From positions 1-64,000 of the forward strand of contig NZ_JAKREW010000008.1 of assembly GCF_022347545.1 (NCBI RefSeq): a DNA stretch of 64,000 nucleotides, written 5' to 3'. A program made the translations under genes and the position numbers. The notes beneath the pieces were generated by a model. It was given only the letters and a program-made list of their open reading frames with translations. It was not told the origin of the DNA and did no database searches. Positions 55,824-64,000 of this stretch are shown here, piece by piece; within the stretch, counting starts at the first letter, position 1, and each line of letters opens with the position of its first letter. Origin of the DNA: Terribium retamae (GTDB taxonomy: Bacteria; Pseudomonadota; Alphaproteobacteria; Rhizobiales; Rhizobiaceae).

Positions 55824-56807
55824 ATGCTTTCCCGTGTCTTCGGCTTCGGCCGCCGTCCTTTTTCCTCGCTTTCCGAACAGGAAATCCTGGCACTCGCCAT
55901 CTCTTCCGAAGAAGACGACGCGCGCATCTACCGCTCCTACGCAGAAGGGTTACAGGTGGATTATCCGCATTCAGCCAGGATGTTCGAGGAAATGGCAGCG
56001 GAAGAAGACAGGCACCGCGCGCTGCTCATCGAGTTGCATCGGAAGCGTTTTGGCGAACACATCCCTCTGATCCGTCGTGAGCATGTGAAAGGTTATTACG
56101 AACGCAAGCCCGATTGGCTGGTGCGGCCGCTTGGCATCGACAAGGTACGCCAGCAGGCCGAGCAGATGGAGCGGCAGGCGCAACTCTTTTACCTTGAGGC
56201 GGTCAAGCGGACGTCGGATGCCTCCACGCGGAAATTGCTCGGCGATCTCGCCGCTGCCGAGCAGAACCACGAGAACCTCGCCCATAAGCTCGAGCAGCAA
56301 TATGTGCCGGGCGACATACGCGAGGAAGAAGCAGCGACCGAACGGCGGCAGTTCATCCTCACCTACGTCCAGCCGGGCCTGGCCGGACTGATGGATGGGT
56401 CGGTCTCGACGCTGGCCCCGATCTTCGCCGCCGCCTTTGCCACGCACGACACCTGGCAAACCTTCCTGGTTGGCCTGTCGGCCTCGATCGGCGCCGGCAT
56501 CTCGATGGGTTTCACGGAAGCTGCGCATGACGACGGCAAACTCTCCGGGCGCGGTTCGCCACTGAAGCGCGGCCTTGCCAATGGCATCATGACCTCGCTG
56601 GGCGGCCTAGGCCACGCCCTGCCCTACCTTATTCCGAATTTCTGGACAGCGACTTCCGTGGCGGCCGCGGTTGTGTTCGTGGAATTGTGGGCGATCGCCT
56701 TCATCCAGAACCGCTACATGGAAACACCCTTCCTCCGTGCCGCCTTCCAGGTGGTGCTCGGCGGTGCGTTGGTGTTTGCGGCCGGCGTACTGATCGGTAA
56801 TGCGTAA
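55824..56807 (+). CDS. mbfA: Membrane-bound ferritin MbfA
   Basis: A 327-residue protein: N-terminal ferritin-like (erythrin/VIT-associated) domain, about 1-165, with di-iron carboxylates visible in SSEEDDARIYRSYAEG and RMFEEMAAEEDRHRALL, then a VIT1-like membrane domain (about 185-325) with GLAGLMDGSVSTLAPIFAAA and about five helices. MbfA exports iron and protects against iron and peroxide stress; in Bradyrhizobium and Agrobacterium it is repressed by Irr under iron limitation. The ICE box directly upstream agrees. ATG 55824 has AGAGATAA upstream. Confidence 0.94.
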   Translation: MLSRVFGFGRRPFSSLSEQEILALAISSEEDDARIYRSYAEGLQVDYPHSARMFEEMAAEEDRHRALLIELHRKRFGEHIPLIRREHVKGYYERKPDWLVRPLGIDKVRQQAEQMERQAQLFYLEAVKRTSDASTRKLLGDLAAAEQNHENLAHKLEQQYVPGDIREEEAATERRQFILTYVQPGLAGLMDGSVSTLAPIFAAAFATHDTWQTFLVGLSASIGAGISMGFTEAAHDDGKLSGRGSPLKRGLANGIMTSLGGLGHALPYLIPNFWTATSVAAAVVFVELWAIAFIQNRYMETPFLRAAFQVVLGGALVFAAGVLIGNA

Positions 56808-56849
56808 GGGGCAAGAGCCCAGGCGCCCTCCCACTTCGCGAAGGCGGCG

Positions 56850-57179
56850 CTATCTCACTAAAGCTGCATGCGGCGCGGATGCCAGCTTCAGGAAAATACG
56901 GTCTTCCCTGACGATAAAGTTTTCGCGCCGGGCGAACTCGAAATTCGCTTTGCCTGCGGGGTCCGCGGCAAGGCGGGCGCGATAGGCTTCATAGGCCGCC
57001 AGGCTGTCGATGTTGTAGAGCGCATAGGCCGTCGTGGCCGAGCCTTCGTGTGGGGCGAAGTAACCGATCAGATCTGCACCACAACGCGGGATCGCCTGCC
57101 CCCAATTGCGGGCATATTCCTCAAAGGCCGCTTTCTTGAATGGGTCGATTTCGTAACGGATGAAGCAGGTGATGGTCAT
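56850..57179 (-). CDS. NIPSNAP-family protein
   Basis: A 109-residue single NIPSNAP domain (dimeric alpha-beta barrel): [20 protein letters not shown] at the start and [19 protein letters not shown] near the end. ATG 57179 has AAGGAG six bases upstream; the frame further up is open but non-coding. Function of the family is largely unknown. It is convergent with mbfA. Confidence 0.88.
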   Translation of the reverse strand: MTITCFIRYEIDPFKKAAFEEYARNWGQAIPRCGADLIGYFAPHEGSATTAYALYNIDSLAAYEAYRARLAADPAGKANFEFARRENFIVREDRIFLKLASAPHAALVR

Positions 57180-57261
57180 GATCATCTCCTTGGCAAGGGC
57201 ATCGACACTTCGATCATGATCGAAACATCGGCAGGACAATTGGATTAGGCTCGCACCGCGA

Positions 57262-57480
57262 TCACATTCGCCAGAAGGATTTTGCGCATTCGCGCCGTAC
57301 ATCCTCCGGCGTAAGGCCGAGATCGTTGAGTTGCCACGCGTCGAGATCGGCAAGGTCGAGCCGCTGCAGATACCGGTCGCTCCGGCGCATCAAAAGCGAT
57401 CGCAGCCCGCACCAGAACCGACGAAGGCGGAACCGGGCGTAGCCGGCACCCGAGTGGGTAGGATGGGAGAGATTGGTCAT
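57262..57480 (-). CDS. DUF1127 small protein
   Basis: A 72-residue protein whose C-terminal DUF1127 motif is [21 protein letters not shown], preceded by an Arg-rich N-terminus. DUF1127 proteins are abundant in rhizobia, where some bind RNA. ATG 57480 has AAGGAG upstream. It is divergent from the ArsR-type gene (57549), so may be regulated with it. Confidence 0.85.
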   Translation of the reverse strand: MTNLSHPTHSGAGYARFRLRRFWCGLRSLLMRRSDRYLQRLDLADLDAWQLNDLGLTPEDVRRECAKSFWRM

Positions 57481-57548
57481 CGTCGTCTCCTTGAACTTCC
57501 ATCAGATTAGTGGTTTTCTTGCAGCAATGCTTTGATGGAGATCGAACC

Positions 57549-58226
57549 ATGAAAGACGGACCGGATATCGCCCGCATCGCCAGCCTGGTTGGCGACCCCG
57601 CCCGCGCCAACATGCTGACGGCGCTGATGACGGGTGCCGCGTTGACGGCAAGCGAACTGGCATTGGAAGGGGGTGTGACCCTGCCGACAGCATCGTCGCA
57701 TCTGGCCAAGCTGATCGATGGCGGGCTGCTCACCGTCGCAGCCCAAGGCCGTCATCGCTATTACGCCCTGGCAGGACCGCAAGTGGCGGCGATGCTGGAG
57801 GCCATCATGGGTGTGGCGGCAGGCGTCGGGCCGAAGCGAACCCGCCTAGGCCCGCGTGAGCCGGCAATGCGCGAAGCGCGTGTTTGCTATGACCACCTGG
57901 CCGGCGAGCATGCCGTGAAGATGATGGATACCTTCCTCGCCCGAGACATCCTGGTGCGCGATGGTCGGGAAATCCGGATCGGGCCGAACGGCCACTCGCA
58001 TTTCACCGCTGTCGGCATCGACGTGGAGAAGCTCAAGCCGTCGCGCCGGCCGGTCTGCCGCGACTGTCTCGACTGGAGCGTGCGAAGATCGCATCTCGCC
58101 GGGCAGTTGGGTGCAGCGATTCTCGACAAGATCCTTGCCGAGAAATGGGCACGCCGTGAAAAGGACAGCCGGGTCGTGACCTTCTCGCCCAAGGGGCGTC
58201 GCGCGTTCGAGAAAGCATTCCTCTAA
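57549..58226 (+). CDS. ArsR-family regulator with C-terminal extension
   Basis: A 225-residue protein: winged helix (about 5-95; IASLVGDPARANMLTALMTG and LPTASSHLAKLIDGGLLTV), then an extra domain of about 120 residues with CYDHLAGEHAVKMMD and RRPVCRDCLDWSVRRSHLAG, typical of the long ArsR group found next to DUF1127 or NIPSNAP genes. The Cys pair C-R-D-C may serve redox or metal sensing. ATG 57549 has GGAG nine bases upstream. Confidence 0.9.
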   Translation: MKDGPDIARIASLVGDPARANMLTALMTGAALTASELALEGGVTLPTASSHLAKLIDGGLLTVAAQGRHRYYALAGPQVAAMLEAIMGVAAGVGPKRTRLGPREPAMREARVCYDHLAGEHAVKMMDTFLARDILVRDGREIRIGPNGHSHFTAVGIDVEKLKPSRRPVCRDCLDWSVRRSHLAGQLGAAILDKILAEKWARREKDSRVVTFSPKGRRAFEKAFL

Positions 58227-58240
58227 GTTAAACCAACCCG

Positions 58241-58735
58241 CTATTTGCGCCGCAGGTTCCTGACGAACTCGGTGAATGACGATGCCAGGGGTAGCACATA
58301 ACCCCAATCCTTGGAGGCAGCCTCCTCAAGGGTCCAATCGTCGTCTTCCGGCGAGAGCTCATGGTCGATGAAGCAGAGCTGCCCCTCGTTCCCGTCGTCG
58401 AGCCGGAGGCAGATCGGATTGCCGCCATGGTCACTCATGATCCACAGCAGATCCTCGTGGAGGGGCCAGGGTGGAGATTTCCGATTGTGCTCCAGTGAAT
58501 AACGCGGATTCTTCTGCAGACCGCCAACGTCTTCCACGTATCCGGCCCACACGCCATTCGGAAAATCGAACGAAACTTTTTGCAGGCATCTACCGCCGGC
58601 ACAGGCCATGAGAAAAGCGCAATAATCATCGGGGAGGAAGATACCCGTCCTCTCCTCAAACCGCTGTAGATCACCCGGCATTGCCGGCCGCTCACCTGCC
58701 TGGTTGATAGCGTCGATGAATCGCCAGAGTTCCAT
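58241..58735 (-). CDS. SMI1/KNR4 (SUKH) family protein, orphan
   Basis: A 164-residue SUKH-1 domain protein: LPDDYCAFLMACAGG is the family core motif, followed by a VWAGYVEDVGG strand and LCFIDHELSPEDDDWTLEEA. SUKH proteins are usually immunity proteins beside polymorphic toxins; no toxin gene is adjacent here, so it may be an orphan immunity gene or have another role. ATG 58735 has GGGA seven bases upstream; GTG 58741 is also possible. It converges with the ArsR-type gene. Confidence 0.85.
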   Translation of the reverse strand: MELWRFIDAINQAGERPAMPGDLQRFEERTGIFLPDDYCAFLMACAGGRCLQKVSFDFPNGVWAGYVEDVGGLQKNPRYSLEHNRKSPPWPLHEDLLWIMSDHGGNPICLRLDDGNEGQLCFIDHELSPEDDDWTLEEAASKDWGYVLPLASSFTEFVRNLRRK

Positions 58736-59078
58736 TCGCACGTCCCTGCAGATTGCGATTCACGCGTGGCAGCGTAGTGGCGAAACAGCCCTTTCCGCAA
58801 CTCTCGCGAGCAACCCCATCACTCAGGATCTGGGGAGAGGAAGAGAAACCAAACCGCGCATTTTCGAGTCTCAAACGAAACCGCCTGTGGCATAAAAGCG
58901 ACAGCGCTAACAAAGGCGTCAAATGGCGCCAAAACACCGTGAATCCGCCACTTTGCGGCCACGATTCGTAGAGGTTTCGCCCGAAGATTAACATCCCGTT
59001 CACCGACTATTCACGCCTTCTCGCTAGGATGCACCCAATCGGACGGGACATCCGAAAATCGGGACAGGGAATAGAAGA
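58736..59078. other. Gene-free stretch before a small ORF
   Basis: I see no gene, RNA or clear repeat here. The 3' half is relatively A-rich, and GATTAACATCCCGTTCACCG at 58986-59005 is a weak CtrA-like TTAA-N7 half-site pair; one half deviates. Confidence 0.5.
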
Positions 59079-59225
59079 ATGACCATCTGGAACCAGTTCA
59101 AGGGCTACGCCGCCGCCATCCGCGAATTCATCGCACCGACCTACCGGCCGGAGCGCCACTACATGCGTGGCCCTGGCCCTGCCTGCGCTCGCCGCGCCCA
59201 TACGCTCGGCGTGAGCGCTCATTGA
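59079..59225 (+). CDS. Small protein of unknown function (48 aa)
   Basis: A 48-residue ORF, MTIWNQFKGYAAAIREFIAP, then TYRPERHYMRGPGPACARRA. An AGGGAATAG lies ahead of the ATG. A second micro-ORF of 34 codons (59225-59329) starts in TGATG overlap and repeats the TYRP motif (TTYRPLRPG). A terminator follows at 59364. The pair may be a small transcription unit or one frameshifted gene; I do not recognise either. Confidence 0.45.
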   Translation: MTIWNQFKGYAAAIREFIAPTYRPERHYMRGPGPACARRAHTLGVSAH

Positions 59226-59363
59226 TGACGCTGGAAAGCCGTCACGACAGCCGGGTCGCTCGTCCCGCCGGCGAGCACCGCACGACCACCTATCGGCCGC
59301 TGCGGCCAGGAATTCCTGCGCGCCCTTGACACGCCGTCCAGCCTAACCATTCCCTCGATCTTC

Positions 59364-59402
59364 AAACCGCCGACGCCCTCCCGCGTCGGCGGTTTTTGTT
59401 TT
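59364..59402 (+). terminator. Strong intrinsic terminator
   Basis: A perfect 13-base-pair stem AAACCGCCGACGC/GCGTCGGCGGTTT with a CCTCCC loop and a TTTTTGTTTT run. It ends the small plus-strand unit at 59.1-59.3 kb and insulates the DGPF/ECF42 operon. Confidence 0.9.
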
Positions 59403-59511
59403 GCGGCACGCCGCAGAATTTTTTCGCAGAGCTTGTCGAAATCAGGCAAGCTCACGCGTCATTCGTCCGGCCGGCAAGGGCGCGGCCTTTGAGAAACGCG
59501 GGAGACCCCTG

Positions 59512-59862
59512 ATGCAATACATGCTGCTGATCCACGTCGATGAATCGGCGTTCGCCAAGATGACCCCGGAAATGCAAGGCGTGATGTCGGAACCGTACAT
59601 GGCCTACAACGCCGCACTCGCCAAAGCCGGCGCCATGGTGGCCGGTGAAAGACTGCAACCATCCCACGTCTCAACCACTGTGAAGATCCGCGGCGGCAAG
59701 ACAGAGGTGCTGGATGGCCCCTTCGCCACCACCAAAGAGCAATTGGGCGGCTTCTACCTTATCGAGGCGCCAGATCTCGATGCCGCGCTTTCCTGGGCCG
59801 CGCGATGCCCTGCTGCCACGCACGGTGTCGTCGAAGTAAGACCGATCTGGACGACGCGCTGA
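59512..59862 (+). CDS. YCII/DGPF-domain protein
   Basis: A 116-residue DGPF protein: MQYMLLIHVDESAFAKMTPE at the start and the name-giving motif VLDGPFATTKEQLGGFYLI. ATG 59512 has GGGAG eight bases upstream. The family is genetically tied to ECF42 sigma factors, whose targets are DGPF genes; the sigma gene follows four bases after the stop. Molecular function unknown. Confidence 0.93.
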   Translation: MQYMLLIHVDESAFAKMTPEMQGVMSEPYMAYNAALAKAGAMVAGERLQPSHVSTTVKIRGGKTEVLDGPFATTKEQLGGFYLIEAPDLDAALSWAARCPAATHGVVEVRPIWTTR

Positions 59863-59865
59863 GCG

Positions 59866-61113
59866 ATGACCGACGCTGCGGCATTGGCGCGGGCGGCGGC
59901 AGAAACGGCCGCCCGCCAAAGCTATGGCAAGTTGGTCGCTTTCCTCGCCTCCCGCTCGCGCGATGTCGCCAGCGCCGAAGATGCGCTTGCCGACGCCTTC
60001 GCGCTGGCGCTGGCGAAATGGCCGGAAACGGGCGTGCCGCAGCACCCTGAAGCCTGGCTCCTGGCTGTCGCCCGCCGCCGGGCCACCGACCAGCACCGCC
60101 GACGCCGGACGCGCGAGGCGGCCATTCCCCATCTCAGGCTCATGAGCGATGAGGCGGAGGAAGAGGCCTTGCGCGAGAAGCTGCCTGACGACCGTCTCGG
60201 CCTGATCTTCGCTTGTGCCCATCCTGCAATCGATCCTGGCGTGCGGGCACCGCTGATCCTGCAGACTGTGCTCGGCTTTGATGCAGCCACCATCGCCTCC
60301 GCTTTTCTGATTTCTCCAGCGACGATGAGTCAGCGGCTCGTGCGTGCCAAATCGCGCATTCGGGAAGCAGGCATCCCCTTCCGCATTCCCGACCGACCCG
60401 AATTGCCGGCGCGGCTATCCGCGGTGCTCGAGGCGGTCTACGCCGCCTTCACCGAGGGCTGGACGGATCCTGTCGGCACCGAGACCCGTCGCCGTAACCT
60501 GGCGACCGAGGCGATCTGGCTGTGCCGACTGGTAACCGAACTGATGCCGGAAGAACCGGAAGCGTGCTCGCTGCTTGCTCTTATGCTCTACGCCGAAGCT
60601 CGGCGCGAGGCGCGGCGCAGCGCGGACGGCGACTTCGTGCCCTTGAGCGACCAGGACATGAGCCAGTGGGATGCAGTTCTTATCGGAGAAGCGGATGCGC
60701 TGCTGCAGCGTGCCAGCCGTTTCCCGGGCCTTGGTCGCTACCAGATCGAGGCAGCAATCCAGTCGACGCATGTGGCCCGGCGACTGCTCGGCAAAACCGA
60801 TTGGGGTGCGATCAGGCAATTCTACGACGCGCTGTCCCTGGTCGCCGGTTCGCCGGTCGTAACCATCAATCGTGCGGTGGCGATCGGCGAGACAGATGGC
60901 CCTGCCGCCGGGCTGGCCGAACTCGACACAGTCGCCGAAGACCGCCGCATCGAAGACTACCAACCTTACTGGGCTGCCCGCGCCGGCCTGCTGGCCGATC
61001 TCGGCCGGTCTGGCGAGGCGAGGCTGGCCTTTGAACGCGCGATCGGGCTGGAGCGCGATGAAGCGGTGCGGCGGTTCCTCACCGCAAAGAAGTCAACACT
61101 CGCAATTGAGTGA
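59866..61113 (+). CDS. ECF42-family RNA polymerase sigma factor
   Basis: A 415-residue protein: sigma2 (about 15-95, SRDVASAEDALADAFALAL), sigma4 (about 115-175, LPDDRLGLIFACAHPAIDPG and ISPATMSQRLVRAKSRIREA), then a 240-residue helical TPR-like C-terminal extension (DUF6596), the mark of ECF42. Its start is ATG 59866, right after the DGPF gene. In Streptomyces, ECF42 activates DGPF genes and the extension is needed for activity. Confidence 0.93.
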   Translation: MTDAAALARAAAETAARQSYGKLVAFLASRSRDVASAEDALADAFALALAKWPETGVPQHPEAWLLAVARRRATDQHRRRRTREAAIPHLRLMSDEAEEEALREKLPDDRLGLIFACAHPAIDPGVRAPLILQTVLGFDAATIASAFLISPATMSQRLVRAKSRIREAGIPFRIPDRPELPARLSAVLEAVYAAFTEGWTDPVGTETRRRNLATEAIWLCRLVTELMPEEPEACSLLALMLYAEARREARRSADGDFVPLSDQDMSQWDAVLIGEADALLQRASRFPGLGRYQIEAAIQSTHVARRLLGKTDWGAIRQFYDALSLVAGSPVVTINRAVAIGETDGPAAGLAELDTVAEDRRIEDYQPYWAARAGLLADLGRSGEARLAFERAIGLERDEAVRRFLTAKKSTLAIE

Positions 61114-61142
61114 ACTGCCTTCGCCGGCCCCAACAGGCGACC

Positions 61143-61778
61143 TCAGGCAGGCCACATTTCATGCGGTTCGTTGAGCGCGGCAAGCATGGGATCATCGCGT
61201 AATCTGGCGCAGATCCGCTCGACATCCGGCCAAATCGCCCGAGCCCTGCCTTGATCAGGATACCAACACACCAGCATCAGCATGTAGACGTCGGCAATGG
61301 TGCGGCTGTCACCCACCAGCCAGTCACGGCCTCTCAGCGCGCGATCCAGGATGCTGATTTCCTTATCCATCTCGGCGACCGCCGCCTGTTTGACCGCAGC
61401 AATGCCGGCGGCATCCGTGGTCGAGCGGTGTGGATAGTAATAGCGCAAATTGGCCATGTAGATCGCGGTCGCCATGAAGGCCATCCAGCGCAGGAAGTCC
61501 GCTCTGCCCGGCTCGCCGGCGATCGGACCGAGCCCCTTTCCGGGATGCAATTCGGCAAGCAGAAGCGAGATCGCCGCCGTCTCCGGAACGGCATGACCGT
61601 CCGGCAGAACCAGCACCGGCACCTGATGCATCGGGCTGATCTTGAGAAATTCCGGATCCAAATCCAGCGTCTTCGGCACGTCGATGTGTTCGAAAGGGAC
61701 GCCGGCCAGCTTGAGTGCGGCCTCGATCACAAACCCGCCCGAGCCCGGACGTGTGTAAAGCTTATACATTTCAGTCAT
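61143..61778 (-). CDS. Glutathione S-transferase-like protein
   Basis: A 211-residue cytosolic GST: N-terminal thioredoxin fold (MYKLYTRPGSGGFVIEAALK, with the QVPVLVLPDGHAVPETAAI cis-Pro/ligand loop) and an all-helical C-terminal domain. The catalytic residue is not obvious; a Ser or Tyr/Gly at position 12-15 is possible. ATG 61778 lies very close to GGGAG; ATG 61769 (MYKLYTRPG) is equally plausible. Confidence 0.88.
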   Translation of the reverse strand: MTEMYKLYTRPGSGGFVIEAALKLAGVPFEHIDVPKTLDLDPEFLKISPMHQVPVLVLPDGHAVPETAAISLLLAELHPGKGLGPIAGEPGRADFLRWMAFMATAIYMANLRYYYPHRSTTDAAGIAAVKQAAVAEMDKEISILDRALRGRDWLVGDSRTIADVYMLMLVCWYPDQGRARAIWPDVERICARLRDDPMLAALNEPHEMWPA

Positions 61779-61875
61779 CTTCTCCCGCCCCCCGACCTTA
61801 GAGCCTGGGATTTGACCTGTGATTGCTCCGCACTCAAGCCACCGGCAACGGTGCCAGCAGGTTTTTCGCTGGGCC

Positions 61876-61900
61876 AGAGCGGAAACCTATTTCCCGCTCT
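61876..61900 (-). terminator. Hairpin downstream of cysK
   Basis: On the minus strand AGAGCGG and CCGCTCT pair (with an inner AAA/TTT and one bulged G) about 20 bases after the cysK stop. There is no T run, so it may stop transcription only with help or protect the mRNA end. Confidence 0.35.
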
Positions 61901-61920
61901 TCCCCTTCAGGCGGAAAAAC

Positions 61921-62901
61921 TTACGCGCCGAGCCCTTCGAAAAGCACGGTCGAGAGATAGCGCTCAGCAAAGGACGGAATGACGACGACAAGGTTCTTGC
62001 CTTTGTTCTCCAGTCGCGAGCCGACGACGATCGCCGCCTGCAATGCCGCGCCCGATGAGATGCCGACCGGTACGCCTTCCAGGCGGGCGACGAGGCGGGC
62101 ATTGGCAACGGCATCCTCATTGGAGACCTTGACGATCTCGTCATAGATGGTCGTGTCGAGGATCTTCGGTGCAAAACCGGCGCCGATGCCCTGGATCTTG
62201 TGAGGACCAGGTTGGCCGCCCGACAGCACAGGCGAAGCTTCCGGCTCGACCGCTACGACATGCAGCGACGGCTTGCGCTTCTTGATCACCTGGCCGACGC
62301 CGGTGATGGTGCCGCCGGTGCCGATGCCCGAGACGAAGATATCGACTTCTCCCTTGGTGTCGTTCCAGATTTCTTCTGCGGTGGTTTCGCGGTGGATCTC
62401 GGGATTGGCCGGATTCTCGAACTGCTGCGGGATGATGGCGTCCGGTAGCGACGCAGCCAGTTCGTCGGCCTTGGCGATGGCGCCCTTCATGCCTTTCGGC
62501 CCTTCGGTCAGCACAAGCTCGGCACCGAGCAGCGCCAGCATCTTGCGGCGCTCGACCGACATGGTCTCCGGCATGGTGAGGATCAACTTGTAGCCCTTGG
62601 CGGCGGCGGCAAAGGCAAGCGCGATGCCGGTGTTGCCGGAGGTCGGCTCGATCAATACCGTTTTGCCGGGCGTGATCTTGCCGTCGCGCTCCAGCGCCTC
62701 GATCATGGCGACGCCGATACGGTCCTTCACCGAAGCGATCGGGTTGAAGAACTCAAGCTTTGCAAGGAGATTGGCGACAATGCCCTTTTCCTTCGCGAAC
62801 TTGTCCAGCCTAACCAGCGGCGTATCGCCGATCGTTTCGGTGATCGAGTTGTAGATGCGGCCGCGGCCGGGGACGCGTGCGGAGGTTGCAGGCTTATTCA
62901 T
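61921..62901 (-). CDS. cysK: Cysteine synthase A
   Basis: A 326-residue O-acetylserine sulfhydrylase: PLP Lys in [15 protein letters not shown], substrate loop [26 protein letters not shown] phosphate loop and C-terminal [11 protein letters not shown]. It makes cysteine from O-acetylserine and sulfide. ATG 62901 has GGGAG eight bases upstream. Standard length for CysK. Confidence 0.95.
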   Translation of the reverse strand: MNKPATSARVPGRGRIYNSITETIGDTPLVRLDKFAKEKGIVANLLAKLEFFNPIASVKDRIGVAMIEALERDGKITPGKTVLIEPTSGNTGIALAFAAAAKGYKLILTMPETMSVERRKMLALLGAELVLTEGPKGMKGAIAKADELAASLPDAIIPQQFENPANPEIHRETTAEEIWNDTKGEVDIFVSGIGTGGTITGVGQVIKKRKPSLHVVAVEPEASPVLSGGQPGPHKIQGIGAGFAPKILDTTIYDEIVKVSNEDAVANARLVARLEGVPVGISSGAALQAAIVVGSRLENKGKNLVVVIPSFAERYLSTVLFEGLGA

Positions 62902-63064
62902 TGATTTCGCTCCCTGAAACGAGGCTGCCTTATGCGGCTTTTCGACGAAAGAAGATAGGCCGCCGGCCGACTATATCCGAGGCGGCGGCGTGCTGGAAAC
63001 AACAGGCAGCTGGAACAATTTTCCGGATTGTGTCGATTTCGGCGCTGGCCCTGAAAAAGCAATC

Positions 63065-63682
63065 TCAAGACCTGGTGGCGATCGCAGCCGCGGCCCCGAC
63101 CATGAAACCGGCTGCCGTGCGGTTCAGCGCTTTCAACGCGCGCGGCGAACGCAGGAACCAGCGCGCTTTCGCGGCAAGCGCCAGATATGGCACCAGGACG
63201 ATGAGCAGCACCGCGGCGGTGATGGCGGCCAGGATGCCGTAGTCGCCCAAGGTCAGCGATTTCAGGTCGACGATGGTCGGCGTGATAGCCAGATAGAAGA
63301 TCATCGTCTTGGGATTGCCAAGCGTGACGGCAAGGCCGGCCAGCACCGAGGGCACGAAACCATCCCTGCCCTTGCGGGCCTCGACCGCCTCCGGCGTGAT
63401 GCCGGCCGTCCAGAAACTCCAGGCGAGATAGGCAAGGTAGAGAACTCCCAGCCATTTGATAACCAGGAACACCATGCCGAAGCTCTGTGCCACCAGTGCA
63501 AGACCGAGCACGACCGCGGTGAGATAGGTCAGATCGCCTAACACGAGCCCGAGCGACATCGCCAGCGATGAGCGGAAGCCGGAACCGAGGGCCCGTGCCA
63601 CCAGAGCGGTCACGCCGGGACCGGGAATGGCGGCAGCAACCGCAAGCGCGGCGGAATAAGCGAGAAATCCGGCAAGGGTCAT
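63065..63682 (-). CDS. LysE/RhtB-type amino acid exporter
   Basis: A 205-residue inner-membrane protein with six helices and the LysE hallmarks AAIPGPGVTALVARALGSGF near residue 20 and GLAVTLGNPKTMIFYLAITP near 115. It probably exports an amino acid such as threonine, homoserine or cysteine-related metabolites; the neighbouring cysK suggests the latter, but that is only context. ATG 63682. Confidence 0.92.
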   Translation of the reverse strand: MTLAGFLAYSAALAVAAAIPGPGVTALVARALGSGFRSSLAMSLGLVLGDLTYLTAVVLGLALVAQSFGMVFLVIKWLGVLYLAYLAWSFWTAGITPEAVEARKGRDGFVPSVLAGLAVTLGNPKTMIFYLAITPTIVDLKSLTLGDYGILAAITAAVLLIVLVPYLALAAKARWFLRSPRALKALNRTAAGFMVGAAAAIATRS

Positions 63683-63886
63683 TGGGAAGCCTCGGAAACA
63701 CCGGCGGTTTTATCGCATGGATTGCAGGTCCGAGGAAATGGCTCAGCGCTTGGTCCAGCCGCTCACATTTTTCTGAAAACGCTGACAGGCCATCGACATT
63801 TCATCCTCGGTCCTGTAGGCGCACGGTCCCGCTGCGGCTAGCGTCGACAAGGCCGCGCCATTTAAGCGAACATTCAGGATGAGACG

Positions 63887-64000
63887 ATGCGACCGGCTTT
63901 CGGCGGCATAGACTTTGGCACCTCCAACTCCACCGTCGGCGTGATCGAAAACGGCCGGCCACATCTGGTGGCGCTGGAGGACAATAACGCGACGCTGCCC
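63887..64000 (+). CDS. Hsp70-family protein, N-terminal part (cut by window edge)
   Basis: The first 38 codons of a chaperone-like ASKHA protein, MRPAFGGIDFGTSNSTVGVI, with the phosphate-1 motif GIDFGTSNS of the YegD/DnaK-like family, and the strand ENGRPHLVALEDNN after it. AGGATGAG precedes the ATG by a few bases. The rest lies outside the window; YegD-like rather than DnaK is likely from the motif. Confidence 0.85.
   Translation, partial: MRPAFGGIDFGTSNSTVGVIENGRPHLVALEDNNATLP

Noticed and set aside
58986-59005. CtrA site
   Set aside because: One half-site deviates (TTCA instead of TTAA) and no cell-cycle gene is downstream.
63743-63964. Short minus-strand ORF ending CQRFQKNVSGWTKR
   Set aside because: It overlaps the start of the Hsp70-like gene, has no good start codon or ribosome-binding site, and no known match.

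Overview
The window looks like chromosome from an alphaproteobacterium of the Rhizobiales (Hyphomicrobiales), most like Mesorhizobium, Aminobacter and other Phyllobacteriaceae. The reasons are high-GC coding throughout, the rhizobial gene block tsaB-rimI-plsC-miaB-phoH-ybeY-corC-lnt-praR-metK-trmB, a rimP-nusA-ylxR-infB operon, a PraR-type regulator, an Irr-type iron control element in front of a membrane-bound ferritin (MbfA), and palindromic intergenic repeats of a kind seen in Mesorhizobium. The genus is an inference; there is no rRNA in the window, and I found no tRNA, CRISPR array or insertion sequence.

Layout. 1-3.4 kb (minus strand): infB (cut by the window edge), ylxR, nusA and rimP, preceded by a leader holding a terminator-like hairpin inside a short ORF that overlaps the rimP start. 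3.5-10.3 kb: a small DUF1127-like gene, a tripartite tricarboxylate transporter (tctCBA), an orphan periplasmic binding protein and a TctD/TctE-type two-component system. 10.3-21.8 kb (minus): the conserved housekeeping block, with an ArsR/SRPBCC pair between corC and lnt. 21.8-24.5 kb: palindromic repeats, a decayed duplicate of the glcB 3' end, and glcB (malate synthase G). 24.8-30.6 kb: a hydantoinase-like gene, an AT-rich islet with two coupled genes of unknown function (the second HEPN-like with a winged helix), and lepA. 30.7-34.2 kb: a TadG-like protein, a DUF1223 protein, a methionine-rich repeat protein beside an exported MsrA, and a PepSY protein. 34.4-44.0 kb: a two-gene ABC-2 transporter, a DUF2156 protein, a flavin monooxygenase, a PhoX-like phosphatase with a possible Pho box, a small EamA/SMR-like protein, a PAP2 phosphatase, and an XRE regulator with a SulP transporter. 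44.1-45.9 kb: an ECF41 sigma-factor operon with a matching promoter. 46-53.6 kb: a CHAD/CYTH pair, a divergent MFS/LysR pair, and a TetR-HlyD-ABC-permease exporter operon. 53.6-64 kb: a threonine dehydratase-like enzyme, mbfA under a perfect ICE palindrome, small NIPSNAP, DUF1127 and ArsR genes, an orphan SUKH protein, a DGPF/ECF42 sigma pair, a GST, cysK, a LysE-type exporter and the start of an Hsp70-like gene.

How the genes work together. The core of the window makes and matures the translation machinery (infB, nusA, rimP, lepA, miaB, trmB, tsaB, rimI, ybeY) and the envelope (lnt, plsC). The accessory genes deal with stress and transport: periplasmic methionine oxidation (Met-rich protein with MsrA), iron (Irr/MbfA), phosphate (PhoX), carboxylates (Tct) and two ECF sigma circuits. 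The best candidates for undescribed biology are the AT-rich two-gene HEPN/winged-helix islet (27.3-28.7 kb), the methionine-rich protein/MsrA pair, and the possible translation-coupled attenuator in front of rimP.
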